From the NCBI RefSeq assembly GCF_002999335.1, contig NW_020312678.1:1-64000 (forward strand): DNA of 64,000 nucleotides. The letters run 5' to 3'. The stretch's first letter is position 1; every line of letters starts with the position of its first letter. The stretch is from Cyclospora cayetanensis. Taxonomy: Eukaryota; Apicomplexa; Conoidasida; Eucoccidiorida; Eimeriidae. The notes beneath the pieces were generated by a model. That model was not told the DNA's origin and ran no database searches. It saw nothing but the letters and a program-made list of their open reading frames with translations. Positions 39,920 to 51,470 of the stretch are shown here, one piece after another. Position numbers and translations under genes: made by a program.

Positions 39920-40645
39920 TCTGCCATGTGCAATTACCTGTGAACGCCCGGAGTGCCTAAATAATGCATCTACGCGAAACGTAATTTTTCTTCTCCTTGC
40001 ATGTCAGGAACTCGGGGAGGCGGGAATAGGGGAAGGAAGCAGAACTTCCACGAAACAATTACGGGAGCCTTCTTTCAATTCTTAGCTGTGTCTGGATGCA
40101 GGTATTTCCCTACGGAGACCTAGATGCATCGTTGCAGTTAACAGCCCTGCATAATGCGATGCAGCTTGTCTCCTAGTATACAGTGGTCTTGAATGCAGTG
40201 GAACTTCGAGTTTCCCTCAATAGCTGTCTGGTTTCAAACTAGTTGGCAATTCAGAGCTGGAAAAACTTTTAGCAAGCAGTTGGTGGCACGGTGCCTGTCG
40301 GGATGGCATATGCTTACCTGCAGGCCGATGTGAACGCAGTAGCGCAATAGCTCTTTAAAACGCACAATATGTGAGCCGAGTAAATATATAGGAATGTGTC
40401 GATGAGATGAAGTCGACCAGAAAAGTATGACGGCCCGAAGGAAGGGAAAGCACTTGAAATTCCATCAGCCGTGTGAAGACGTGCCTCGCTTTGTATCCTA
40501 GGGCTAAAAAGAAAAAAAGGCACTTGGTGGCATGTTCATTGGAGAAAGAAGTACTTCAATGCGACTCCATGCAGAGGAAGTCGTCTGCCTGCAGGGAGCA
40601 CTGCAGTTCAAACACTCCATGCACGCAACGCTCTATCTAACTTGT
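39920..40645 (+). mobile_element. Ty3/gypsy remnant: leader plus gag-like fragment
   Basis: The first 320 bp match the dispersed repeat at 26.1 kb. At 40,430-40,620 the sequence resembles the reverse complement of 45,645-45,870: shared pieces include CGCTTTGTATCCTAG and the 27-base block from 40,568 (CATGCAGAGGAAGTCGTCTG and on). Read as protein, the shared block gives EEVVCLQ, and the minus-strand copy reads as a gag-type helix. Several stops interrupt this copy, so it is dead. Confidence 0.55.
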
Positions 40646-42199
40646 CCGAGGGGAGACACTTAGCTCGAGATCCAGCTGTAGACTGCTTCTCTGTATAACT
40701 GCACCCTTCCCCTGCTTGTGTCCCTCCGGGCTTTTGACATGGGGGAAGAGGGGCAGATACGGTGAGTTTCGCTCCATCCTCTCAGCACTCTGAGCATTTA
40801 CAGCTAGCACGGCATTGCATCGGGCGCACAAATACAGAGCATCGCGCGTTTGTTATCAAGCTTAAAGTCCTCTGCGATTAATTAGATAAACGAAAGCCGA
40901 ATCAATGGGTCCATTTCCCCTAATTCTTATTTTTGGCATAAGTAGTAAGGTGAATAGCATTTGGCTGAGGGAAATGGGAGAGCTACGGTCCGCGCAGCTA
41001 CATCTTTTAATCTTTCTTTAACTCGCTCATTATATTTTCATCCTCCTCCTCGCTCCCTGTATTAGAACGCACCCTCCTCGTGTTCCACACATGTACCACT
41101 GCAGTTCAGCAAAAGACTCTCTGCTTTATCGCCACTTTTCACGTAGATAAACGCGAAAACAATGCGATTGATAAAAATTCAGTGCTCATCACCGAAACGA
41201 GGCAAAATCTGCGGGAGGAAAGGCGCACTTCCTAGCCAACAGCGACCGAGGAACTAAACCAACACGGCCGCGGCGGCACGATGTCTCGCAGTCTTCAAAG
41301 CGCTGAAGTGTTAGCCTTTTATAGCGAGAAAACAGAAGACAAGTAACGGTTGTACAGTAAAAATGAAAATAAAGAGTATTTCGTCGGTGCCTTCGCGCCT
41401 TATGGATCAATGTCTGCCTTCAAATACATCCGTCTCATGCAGCATACCGAATTGCAAAACCCCTGAAAAGGCACAAAAAGGGAGCTAGAGACAACATACG
41501 TGAGAGTGCCTGCGCATGGAATCAAGTGTAGAAAACGTCTTGATAATTATTAGAGCTTCGAGGCAGCATCCAATTACTGAGGTAGCTATTCAGGGCTGAG
41601 CATGCGCTGGGAGAGGGCAACTACCAAGAAACGCGAATATACCGTCCACCGAGACTAGTGTTGTGAGGCAAGCAGACCTGCAAAACATTTCACAGACAAC
41701 GAAGCCCAAAATTTCTCCTCGGTCAACCAGTGAGGTCGGGGAACCCGACTGCGCCAGAGACTTTCTTCCAGTGTGTCATCGGCGCTCAAGTCAAAGAGTC
41801 TGGCACCTCTACGGCTCTATGTGGGTCCTTGGCATTCGCTTAGTAGCTTGTGCAGCAAAGTGTGCAAGTGAATTGGCGAGTTCTAAATGTTCTTCAGGCC
41901 GCCAGCGTTGATAGTTCTGTGGCACTACTAGCTTCTAAGAAAATCGATAGAGTGAGAATGAACATTGGCTCGTGGAAACAACGCAAACGGTACTGAACAC
42001 TGGATGATAAAATGCTTCATCTGGTCATCCTCTAGTGCACCTTCTAAGCGCCTGCCGATACACCACGACCAAGGCCCCACGCTTGAAACACACAGGCGAC
42101 CGCCGCTTATTAGAAGTACATGCTTGTCTCGCTCGAACACGGCGCATATATTAGCGAGCACCTGCCAGATCTCCTCTAAATCCAGCCATTAGGATAGGT
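40646..42199. other. No gene recognised
   Basis: Short frames only. The stretch lies between two oppositely oriented retroelement remnants and may include their unrecognised ends; no long terminal repeat pair could be identified by eye. Confidence 0.4.
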
Positions 42200-42209
42200 C
42201 GCTGACCTC

Positions 42210-42700
42210 GGAACGGCATATGCAACGCCACATCGGAGGGGGGATTCTTGGTGTAGACCACAGATGTGGGCGAGCAACGAGCAGACGAACGCACTGTCAG
42301 ATTATTAACCCACTCAGCATTCATAGGAAAACGCAGCAGAGCAGTTGGAATTTTTGTCGGCGCATAGTCACCGACATTGCAGATTAGTGCAGATTGTGGG
42401 TTCGGTTTCTCCATCTGCTTCACGGGGGTTCGCAGTGGTGAGAAGACACTGATTATAAAGATGCATCATGAAGGCAAGCCGGAATGCACAGATGAACTTT
42501 GAACTCTTAGTAGTGACGATACTTCATAGAAATCCAGACGTGAGACACCAACAACCAGGCAGAGAATAGGCATATTTGCCAAGTCTGTAAGCAACGACGT
42601 GGATGCCGTTGTGAAAGCTGACCTCCAGCAGTCCCAACATGAAGCCCAGAGTTAGATCAGTTCAAATCCTTCCAAGACCTTGACTGCGTTGCAAGACAGT
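42210..42700 (-). pseudogene. Ty3/gypsy integrase core remnants
   Basis: Two minus-strand segments carry family signatures: LTLGFMLGLL followed by IHVVAYRLGKYAYSLPG (42.66-42.55 kb), matching the first strand of the integrase core, and EWVNNLTVRSSARCSPTSVV (42.33-42.24 kb), matching the end of the core (usually an A-N-x-S-x-H-S-x-x-G-x-S-P-F pattern). Stops and frameshifts separate them. Confidence 0.65.
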
Positions 42701-43059
42701 AACTTTTACGATATTTGTGCAGATTTGGGCTGCTGATAATCTGGGCATGAGAGTGCATTCTCCTTGGGAGAGCACATTCCAAGTCATCAGAGAGATTGTA
42801 GACGGTTTTATGCTGTTATTTAAATCCCTTTATGGCCTGAATGACCATGTTCACGTGTATTACGCAGTAGAGCGCTGGATAGAGTTCTTAATGTACGAAC
42901 GAAGAGGTTCACATTCTATTTTTGAGTCACAGGAGGTCATCGCTGAAGTAGAAGTGACCTTTCGCCGTACTGGATTCTGGCAATAATAGGGAATGCACGA
43001 ATATCAAAAGCGAAAGCTGCACACATCTTTGGTGGAAACTTTGAACCATTACAGACAAA

Positions 43060-43490
43060 AGCGGGTGCGCTGCACGAACATGGAGCTTTGGGTGGTCGTA
43101 TGAGCGCATCAGCGACCACATTGGCAATGTACTTCACATATTACATTGTAAAGTTGTGCTGCTTGATGCACCCAAACCAGCGAACACCTCTGGAGTTATC
43201 GTTTATAGTAAAATAGGTTCTAAGATGTAATAAGGACTGGTAGCCTATCTTGATGGTAAACATGCTCATATAAATAGTGTCGGAACGCTTTTCACACTCC
43301 ACTGCACCACATGGACTTCGTTTTGCCCAATTGGATAGCGCGGTCTTGGTTTCAATGAAGCGAGCAAAATAGCAAGCGATAATCTGCTGTCTTAATTTTC
43401 AGGATGCTGCGCATCTTCCAATACCACTTACCTCTACGTCACTAGCATCCGTTGTTATGAAGTGTTGATGCTCATAATTGAGCAGTGCGA
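43060..43490 (-). pseudogene. Ty3/gypsy RNase H domain (decayed)
   Basis: The minus strand shows APVLALLNYEHQHFITTDAS, the classic connection-to-RNase H start (TDAS holds a catalytic Asp), then about 100 codons on RWFGCIKQHNFT and, after one stop, YIANVVADALIRPP, the conserved end of gypsy RNase H (usually NVVADALSR). The spacing fits the family. At least one in-frame stop disables it. Confidence 0.75.
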
Positions 43491-43539
43491 GAACAGGAGC
43501 CGTATGGGCTCTGATGTACTTCCTTGCTGCCGCATCAGT

Positions 43540-43790
43540 CTCCTCACCACCGATAGGTGATTGCATTGTCTTGAGTAGATTTCGTCAGAGAAAGGCGGTC
43601 CAAGCAAGCCCACGAACACACAGGGAAATGCGATGCATACCAGTAGAGCGTCTGAACTTCCTTCGGTAAACTCAGGCTTGTTCGCTTCAATTGATGCCAG
43701 ATCTGCCTCAACCGCTCTAACCAAACCATGAAATTTCAAAAATCTGAGTGTTTCCGTGAAAAAGCAAAAACTTGAGTGCAATCACCTACC
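43540..43790 (-). pseudogene. C-terminal reverse transcriptase fragment (decayed)
   Basis: Minus-strand pieces such as WLERLRQIWHQLKRTSLSL resemble the thumb region of gypsy reverse transcriptase, where leucine-spaced helices follow the catalytic motif. It lies directly upstream of the RNase H fragment, as expected. Frames shift within it, and the YxDD catalytic motif was not found. Confidence 0.5.
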
Positions 43791-44015
43791 ACCACGTGCC
43801 CCGCGCCAGCCAAATCGCGTGTCGTAAGGTGCTGTAGGCGCTCCTGAACGTTTCGGCTAGACACTTAGAACTCTTCCAGAAAGACTCCCATCGGCCCCTC
43901 CCTCCTGTCTTCGCAAAGCTCCCCAGTACTTTTTAATGCAGTCCACAAGACTCACTAAAAAGTCCAAACGCCGTGCATGTACACTGGAACTTGCGAGTGA
44001 GGGCCAGCCACCAAC

Positions 44016-45158
44016 AATTTGTGCCTTCTGTCTGAGTGAATGGGGATTTCTTAGAAGGGGTATATGAAATCAACTATCCAAATGTTGGTCGTGTAGGCTG
44101 CCAAGTAGTCTACCAATATGGCACATCAAGAGCTTCTCATCCACAGTCTTCTTGTTCAAAGGCCAAATGTTCACACGCAGGTGCCACCTTCTCTATCTTC
44201 TGGCACCTACACCCGTGTGTGGACATAGGTGCTGGTCGATTCCCGCACGCTGCCCTATCCATCATATTATGCTCCTGACGCTCAAACGCCTCTCCACTGT
44301 GACAGTGCTTCCAATACAGTGGAACAAAGCTTGGTGCTGATACGAAAATTAACTCAAAATGGTGCGCTGGATGAATAGCAATTGGGCAGCCTGCTCACAA
44401 CTCTTCATCAACTAATCCATTCGCGAACTCCCTGATAATTGCCGGTCCCTCCTGTTCCTCAGCTAAACCTTCAGTCGCATCATTCGTGATGAACGTGTTC
44501 CAAATACACGCTCAGAACCGTTTTCTCCTACTTTCCTGCAATGACGCAAGCCTGAAGACGCTGTCTCACTACGGCATCGACTCTATCTCGCTCATCATCG
44601 ATAAAGTACGCGCTGTTGAGAGTACTGAAAGCTGCTGCTTCTCAGCTCTTTCTAGCACACTAAATCTTACTGCGCGCAGCTGTGGCTGCATGCACGCCTT
44701 CCCCTGAGTCACCCTTCGCATGCCCTGGATCAAGCCATGGAGGGCCTGTCCAACATAGAAGCCACAGCCATGCTGATAGGGCCCAACAGGGACTTGAACG
44801 GCGCGTGGGCGCCGCAGCCTTGCCAGTAATTTCGTCCTTCCGCCCCTCAGCTAACTTGAGCATTGGGGCCGGTGCTCACGAACGGGCAAGCAGATTGCCC
44901 ATCTGCGCCGTTTCCTCGGATATCATACCAGCTTCACATTTAGTGTCGAGTAGCGGCACTTTCTTTCGAGCATTTTGTTATGAGCGTAAATCAGCGCAGC
45001 ATTGGCTCTCTGGTGGGCTCTTAACGACTGCTCGATCTTTTGTAGCCCCCTTCGATGCGCTGCAGCCTCGGTAGGGGGCTTGCTGTTTATCTGATGTGTC
45101 TTCTGTATTCTCCAAGAAGCCTGTTTCGGCTAGGCATAGCTCCGCTGCTCAAGATCTT
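44016..45158 (-). repeat. 1.14-kb duplicated retroelement segment, copy 1
   Basis: This block recurs at 61,413-62,555 with a constant offset of 17,397. The last 920 bp look identical by eye; the first 210 bp hold about ten substitutions. On the minus strand it reads as the pre-RT linker and start of reverse transcriptase, with REFANGLVDEEL and then NIWPLNKKTVDEKLLM in another frame, resembling the LNK-x-T motif of gypsy RT. It is out of frame and stop-ridden in both copies. Confidence 0.85.
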
Positions 45159-45639
45159 CGGCTTTTTGTATGCGTTCTCAGTTCCGGAACATAAATTCTA
45201 GTTTCCTACTCCTACAGAAAGGCAGGTACGCTGCTGGACGCCATCTGGGGCTGCATACGAAAATGGGTTTCTTCTCGCTTTATAGCCCATCCGCCATACA
45301 CTGTAGACTAGGGCTTAATGGCACAATCCCGATAGCCATAAGTTCTACATCCCATTTGTCTGCTCCTTTTCAGCTGAGGGTGAGGGCCTACCGCTTATTG
45401 GGTGTTGATACATCAAGAGTCCATTATTTTGACAGCGCCACCTAGCAATCGTTAAGCTGCTGAATGAATGCTCATTGTACGACGACCTCGCAAAACGCTA
45501 CACATAGGCATGAGAGTAGCCACCGATAGAGCTGCTTTTCGTCTACGTTGGGACTTTTGCAACCCAAACTATCATTGTGCCCGAAAAAAGCTCTATAAAT
45601 AGGTTTCACTGCTGGAAATTTTGCAGTTTCTTTAAAACT

Positions 45640-45870
45640 CCTATCAAAATTTGTTCAGTCGATCTCGAGATGAACCAATGGACCAGGGTTTGAATGATGA
45701 GTGAACTGCAATAATCTTTGCAGGCAGACGACTTCCTCTGCATGAATAAGGGCAGCATTGAGCTACTCTCTTGATATAACTATTCGTCATTAGCACTTGT
45801 ATTTCTTCAGGTCTAGGATACAAAGCGAAGTTCATCTTCAACCGGCTGACAAAATCGTCAAGTACTTGCC
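45640..45870 (-). pseudogene. Gag-like fragment (decayed)
   Basis: The minus strand reads LDDFVSRLKMNFALYPRPEE and continues for about 45 residues to CRGSRLPAKIIAV. The same pattern of helix, aromatic/proline and basic end appears at 63.24-63.03 kb on the minus strand and more weakly at 58.7 and 40.4 kb on the plus strand. I infer gag from position upstream of the pol segments and from the helical character. Confidence 0.5.
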
Positions 45871-46480
45871 CTTTCTTCGGGCCGCCATATCTTTCTGGTA
45901 GGCATCACCTTATCGACGCATCCCTGCACATGTTCTTAGCTATCGAGTGTGCCCTGTTACCAGCTGTTGTGGCTACTGCGCACATATCGTCCTGCAGGCC
46001 ACCGTATGCCACCCCACCAGGCATGTTGCCAACAACTTTCTGCATCTCTAAAAGGATTTCTCCGGCATTGAATCATCAAATAGGTCAATCGAAATCATGT
46101 AACTAATGAATTAATCCTGATATTTTACTGCATTGAGGACCTGTGGATGATAGGGCTAAAGCTGCATCGAATTGTGCGGCGCTACCAAGTGCAACGCTCC
46201 TTCAGAGGTGTCTGTGGGGAGAGACGTAATTGCAGATTACAAACACAATAAAAAATGAAAATTTCCTATCAAATTTTTTTTGAAGGAACTCCATCTATTT
46301 CTCTTCTCACTTTCCCGATTTTCCGATCTGCAGTGAGAGGGAGAGCTACGGTATGCGTAGCTGCGCCGTTTAAGCACTCGGAGCAGTCACAGGTAGTTGA
46401 GCATCTAGGGCACGAGCACACATCATACTGCTTTGATGTATCGGTACTCTGTAACGAATTAGATGTATGACAGGCAAACT

Positions 46481-47786
46481 TATTAGTCAGTTGCTCGCCA
46501 ATTCGTATGTTAAAACAAGTTATAATGTAGAAAGTGTTGGAATCTAGCTTCACCCGCTGCATTTTAGCTGTCCCTCTCCGGTCTTGTCGAAAGCTGAAAA
46601 AGAAGACCACAGGGAGTGGGGGAGTTCTTTGAAAGCACTCAATAATCTCATGCTGACCTTATATTGAGTCTGGTGTTGTGCGTCTTTCCATGGAGGCTTT
46701 GGATGCAACTTTGATATTCGTTACTAGCTGCAGCACTGCTCGTGCTGTGCAATACTATGCGTTGGGAATGAGTAGACTTGACATGTTTGCGCCTGCAGGC
46801 TATTGTCGTTTTGGCTGTACAGAAATAGCATGGTACCTCAGGGGAGACAGTGCTGTGACATGTGCTCCAGTGAGTTCTGAGACAAACAAAATCACTGCCC
46901 CAAAGCCAAGGCCTCTGGAGCACCTGTCCACTCTGAAAGCCTCATAAATAGCTCTGTACACACTTGTCAATACGCCAACAGCTAGAGCATTAACAACATG
47001 TCCTCGTGATGTGGACCGCATACATTGCTAGTTCCTACGATGGTACAGCTAAAAGGTCTTGCGCCGTCTTGGCCTTCCAAAAACCATAAATTAATTAGCC
47101 GCATTGAGCAGATTGGCCCTTTAAAAATACAAAAATAAGAGAGAATAAACGTGAAACAGAGGCACTTACAGGCATACCGTCTGCTTCTTGTCGGGGTGTC
47201 TTCCAGTGGGGTCACCGCTGGCCAGCCCCGCCCCGGTCGCCCTTTCCATAGACGCAATTTGCTTCCACGTTGTGATCGTCCAGTCTTTAATCATTTTGGT
47301 AGTTTAGGCATATAGTGGGCTTGATGAAAGGGAAGTCCCTTCTTGGCGGAATGCCGTATTACAAACAGATCCCTCCACCTGGTACTCGACGAACTCCTGC
47401 CGCTGCTACGCGAGCAGCAGCAGGATTGGCAGCACGAGGAAAGCCGATTGACTGCCTAAAGGCATTCATAAATCTTCTATCCGCTACTTATAAGTGCCTA
47501 CTGATGTCCAGTGTGCGCGTGTCCCCTCTGTCTCCTCTTTGTGCCACTATCTTCAACCGCTACTGCCAACGCTCAGGGAACATCATAGATCGAAAAACTC
47601 TCAGCGACAATCCTTGTGGTGTAAAAATATGCTTTATTCTTGGTTCTTAACTGCAATCGCTTACTCAATGTCCCCGATGAGCTCTAGAGAAGCGTAAGGG
47701 CTCACAGTAAAGCCTGTGACGACAGCAGCATCGCACATACCAGCTACTCCTAGGGGACTAATCGCTACGGCCCATCCTATGTCGTA
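46481..47786. other. No gene recognised; upstream region of the Gln-rich gene
   Basis: A 111-codon plus-strand frame at 47,315 with Ala/Arg-rich sequence could be part of a 5' exon or leader of the following gene, but no splice chain was found. The remainder is unassigned. Confidence 0.35.
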
Positions 47787-50700
47787 ATGGCCCAAGGAAT
47801 GGGAGAAAACACATGGGGAGCTGCCACCGAGGCGGCCTTTCAAAGAGGAGACGAAGCAGCAGCACAAACTCTCTTGCAAGGGCTAATCGATGAAGTCCGA
47901 CAGCGTCACCAGCACAAGCAGCAAGAACATCAGGAAAATCAGGTCAACAAGCAGCCTCTTCAGCACACTAAAAAGTCCTCTTCAGTGCTCACAGCCCTGA
48001 GAGACATACGGGCCCCACTCGCATTCGCCCTTCAGGTGTTTGAAGCCCAGAAGGGGGCCCTTAGTTCCTTGAAGGGAAATAATTCATCCCTTGAGGGTTT
48101 CCTTGCCCCCTTTTCTTCTGATAATGTATGTAATTGTGAGTTTGGAAGCCATTCAATGAGCCCTGTATCTTCCGAAAGTGACCTCACTGCAGGTGAGCGA
48201 GCTTCACGTGCAGTCGCGTATTCCGGAGACCTCCAGCATCCGCTTCTGTGGCATTCAGTCACTGCAACTGCTCATGGACTTTTGCTTCCTTGGATGGGGA
48301 ACAGGCTGCAGCAAGCAGCGGAAGTCGCACAGAAACGAGCACAGAAGCCCCAGCACCAAACTAGCCAACCACGCGTTCTGGAGGACTGCGAGTGTGCTAT
48401 ACTGCTTCATCGTCTTTTGGTCGCTGTTGAGAAGCTGGCTGCAGCCGGCGCAGCAGAGACTGCTGATGCTGTGAAGAATTTGGGTGGACTGCCCTCCGGA
48501 AGCTTCTGCTGCTGCAAAGGGAGGCCCTTTATAGCTCTGGAGGGGAGCAGTCCAGAAGCACCAGGTACACCAGGGTTGCTAAGTCTGGTGCCCGCACTGT
48601 TGCTGCTTCTTGAAGCCTCGTCTAGAGCTGCAGCCCTGCTCCCTGCTGCTTCCCGTACGGCAGCTGCCATTATGGAGTTTCTTGTGCAGCAGCAGCTGTA
48701 TTCTTTCCTTTGCTGGCAGCAGCAGTCCGAACGGACAATGCAGCAACAGAGGCAAGAGACGTTTTTTGATGAGGAGCTACGGCGTTGCGGCGTGAGTGCG
48801 CGCCGCTCTGGGTTGTGCCTCATCCTGCAGCTTTTGGAGACTGGTGCACAGTTTAGCACTAAAGGCGAGCAGCAGGATCGCGAAAAGCACACGCCTAATC
48901 AACAATGCCCACACCAGGGGGTCCAGCAACTACAGTTGGGAGAGAGAATCCGTAAGGAGCATACGGGACCGCCTGCTGAAGCAAAGAGCTGTTCTACCCG
49001 CTGGCAGTGCCCCTTTACAATGGCCAAAAGGCTTTTGCTGCTGCTGATTCAGCTTTCCACTGCCACAGGCCTTAAAAGAGCTTGCGAACTTTATACACAC
49101 CAGCCACACACACAGGATGAGGGCTGCACAGCCGGAATCGCTTGGGGCATCCCTCTTCTCTCGGAAGCTGGAGCAGCGTCTTGGCTCTTTTGCAGCCTCG
49201 TGCGAGCAGCAGCAGGTAATCAACATGTAGCAACATCCGCAGGAGCGCCAGCAGTAGTAGGACTCTCAGACGGAACAGCTTCAGCTGCTCTGCGGGTCGT
49301 GCAGACTACGGAAGACGTCCATCCATTTTCCTTGCCATTTGAATTTTTAGGGGCTCCGGAAAAGGCTTTAGCTCATGGTTTGTGGTGGCAAAGGATCTGC
49401 TGCAGTAGAATGCTACAGCATCGCAGTAGGCAGCATGTATGGCATCAAGCGGAGCTGTTGTTGCAAAGCACAGTAGAAGCCGTCTGTTCGGCTTTATCCC
49501 GTGTAAATCTACCAAACGAACAGCAAACCGATCAACAGCACCGCCAACAGCATCAAGTATCCAAAAGCTGTCCTAGATGTAGGTCCACTGTGGCAGCAGT
49601 AGCGCTCTATTTCTGTTGCCATGCGGCAACTCGCCTTGCCCACGGCACCGTTCAACAGGGAAAGGGTGGATTCAAAACGTGGGCCTCCCAGACTTTCTGG
49701 AGGGTAACTCGCAGGCCCCCTGTGGTCACAGAGACCTCTGCCTTGCTTGTAAAGGCACTCAAAGCATTGCCTATGATAGAGGGGTCTCATACGCACTCAG
49801 CAGCCAGTAGCTGCAGTGCCACCAGCAGTGGCAGAAGCATGAGCACAAGGGGCAGTGCTACTACTATTCGCTCGCGAGAGTTGTGCGCTTTTGCTATTCG
49901 GCTCACAGCTGTAGAAGTACTTCATCTATTAGGTCCTGCGGAGAGAGAGAAGGCAACAAGGAGCCTTGCGCGAGGATTCGAGGAGTGCCTGCTTCTGCCG
50001 CCTTTGTGCGTATTACGCTCTATCGTACAACAACAGCACCACCAGCAACAGTTGGTAAGTCAGCCCACTCAACAGCACTGCCAAAAGGAACATCAGTTTG
50101 ACCAGCAGCAACAACATTACGGAAAGGAGCAGCAGTGCCCGCCCGGAACTGCTCGTCCTGCGGATGTTTGCCGTCTGATTAGGCTGTCGCCTCTCTCCCC
50201 TTTGCTAGGGGCAGCAGCACGGCACCTAGGCTTTGGTGCAGCCAGAGAGCTGTCGGCTCAGGCAGAAATCTCTTTTGCTGCCGAGTCTAGTCCGGATCAG
50301 AAGCAAAAGGAGGAAGAAAACACATTGTGTGCCAGCTTCTACATGTGGAGTTGTAGGTTGCATGCTGCTTGCGTCTTATTGGAGACGTTGTCTGCTCATT
50401 CTGATGTTTCTGCCAATGCTGGTATCCCCTCGGATGGGGTTCGTGCCACAATTATGGAAGTGGAGCTGCTGCTAGGGTTTGTTGCTTTGTTTGTTGCTGC
50501 GTGTCTTCGTTGCTGCCTCCCTCCGATAAACATGTCCCCCCAGCCGGTCTCTCCCATGCAACAGCAGCAAGATCCTCAGCAGCAGTCGCAGCAGCAGGAA
50601 AACTGGGCCCGCATTGTCGGGTCTGCGCTGTATGTACATCTGGCGGTGCCTGCAGAGGCAGCAGCAGAGGCTGCAGCCATGGTGCCTTCCCTTTTGTTGA

Positions 50701-51470
50701 GAGCAGCTGATGCTGTTCCGCTTCCTTCGACGACTAGGCGGCTTTTAAGAGACTTTGCCGTAGCGGCTTTAAGTGGCAGCTGCATGCCTCACGCACTTGC
50801 TGCATTCCGCAGCTACGGCAGTAGCATTTACTTTCCCGAAACAGAACTCTTGAAGGGAGTACTGAGGATGGGAGGCCCTCTGGGGCAAGCCGCTGCCACA
50901 GCAGTAGCACGGGGAGCCCTTGCCCGACTTGCACTCGTCCTTGAAACTCTTTCTAGCCCTCCGCAGCCAGTGCTGCTGCTCCTTTCAGAATTCTCAGCTC
51001 AGAAGCAGGTTCGGACGCTGTTGGCTAAGGCTCTGCACCTAGGAGCCATCGGAGAAGCATTGAAGGCATTTGCTGCTGCGGGGCATTGCTGCTGCTGTGC
51101 CCCTGAAACCGCAATCATGGAGATATCACTGAAGGAGCACGACTGGAGCAGCAGGAAGCCCAATAAATCGGACTGCTCCATGCCGCATCTTTGCCTCAGC
51201 AACCTCCTTGAGTTATTACAGCTGGCCCAGGAGTACTCTCCATCCGCCGACTACCACCAATCAGCAGTTCTGCCAGCACCAGTAACAGCAGGGGTGGCAA
51301 CAAAAACGAGAGATAGGATTCAAGAGTCTTGCGTTCTGGTGAAACGTTCCTATTGTTTTCAGCAGAAACAACGGCAGCAGCAGCACTGGCAGCAGCTGCA
51401 GCAACGCCTAATCGATGGAGTCTCTGCGTTGCTCTTGCAATGCATCCTTGTTAGAGGGCACCAAGGGTGA
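47787..51470 (+). CDS. Gln/Ala-rich protein of unknown function, main exon
   Basis: A single 1,227-codon frame from ATG at 47,787. It is rich in Gln, Ala, Leu and Ser coded by CAG/GCA/CTG, with many short Gln and His/Gln runs between helical, leucine-rich segments (for example LHRLLVAVEKLAAAGAAETA and the region near residue 1,000, AAAEAAAMVPSLLLRAADAV). The alternation suggests a helical-repeat scaffold with lineage-specific insertions, as is common in Eimeria-type genomes. No catalytic motif, signal peptide or membrane span is evident, and I do not recognise a family. It ends in TGA, but the same frame stays protein-like beyond it (see next entry). Confidence 0.8.
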   Translation: MAQGMGENTWGAATEAAFQRGDEAAAQTLLQGLIDEVRQRHQHKQQEHQENQVNKQPLQHTKKSSSVLTALRDIRAPLAFALQVFEAQKGALSSLKGNNSSLEGFLAPFSSDNVCNCEFGSHSMSPVSSESDLTAGERASRAVAYSGDLQHPLLWHSVTATAHGLLLPWMGNRLQQAAEVAQKRAQKPQHQTSQPRVLEDCECAILLHRLLVAVEKLAAAGAAETADAVKNLGGLPSGSFCCCKGRPFIALEGSSPEAPGTPGLLSLVPALLLLLEASSRAAALLPAASRTAAAIMEFLVQQQLYSFLCWQQQSERTMQQQRQETFFDEELRRCGVSARRSGLCLILQLLETGAQFSTKGEQQDREKHTPNQQCPHQGVQQLQLGERIRKEHTGPPAEAKSCSTRWQCPFTMAKRLLLLLIQLSTATGLKRACELYTHQPHTQDEGCTAGIAWGIPLLSEAGAASWLFCSLVRAAAGNQHVATSAGAPAVVGLSDGTASAALRVVQTTEDVHPFSLPFEFLGAPEKALAHGLWWQRICCSRMLQHRSRQHVWHQAELLLQSTVEAVCSALSRVNLPNEQQTDQQHRQQHQVSKSCPRCRSTVAAVALYFCCHAATRLAHGTVQQGKGGFKTWASQTFWRVTRRPPVVTETSALLVKALKALPMIEGSHTHSAASSCSATSSGRSMSTRGSATTIRSRELCAFAIRLTAVEVLHLLGPAEREKATRSLARGFEECLLLPPLCVLRSIVQQQHHQQQLVSQPTQQHCQKEHQFDQQQQHYGKEQQCPPGTARPADVCRLIRLSPLSPLLGAAARHLGFGAARELSAQAEISFAAESSPDQKQKEEENTLCASFYMWSCRLHAACVLLETLSAHSDVSANAGIPSDGVRATIMEVELLLGFVALFVAACLRCCLPPINMSPQPVSPMQQQQDPQQQSQQQENWARIVGSALYVHLAVPAEAAAEAAAMVPSLLLRAADAVPLPSTTRRLLRDFAVAALSGSCMPHALAAFRSYGSSIYFPETELLKGVLRMGGPLGQAAATAVARGALARLALVLETLSSPPQPVLLLLSEFSAQKQVRTLLAKALHLGAIGEALKAFAAAGHCCCCAPETAIMEISLKEHDWSSRKPNKSDCSMPHLCLSNLLELLQLAQEYSPSADYHQSAVLPAPVTAGVATKTRDRIQESCVLVKRSYCFQQKQRQQQHWQQLQQRLIDGVSALLLQCILVRGHQG

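Larger units (their letters stand above)
42200..46480 (-). mobile_element. Decayed Ty3/gypsy retrotransposon
   Basis: Read on the minus strand, the order is a Cys-cluster leader (about 46.45-46.27 kb, CDCSEC), gag-like helix (45.87-45.64), a pre-RT/RT segment (45.16-44.02), the end of reverse transcriptase (43.79-43.55), RNase H (43.49-43.06) and integrase (42.7-42.2). Gag, protease/RT, RNase H, then integrase is the Ty3/gypsy order. Each part is recognised by short conserved motifs, given in the sub-entries. Frameshifts and stops occur throughout, so no functional protein can be made. No flanking repeats or target-site duplication were found by eye. Confidence 0.7.
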
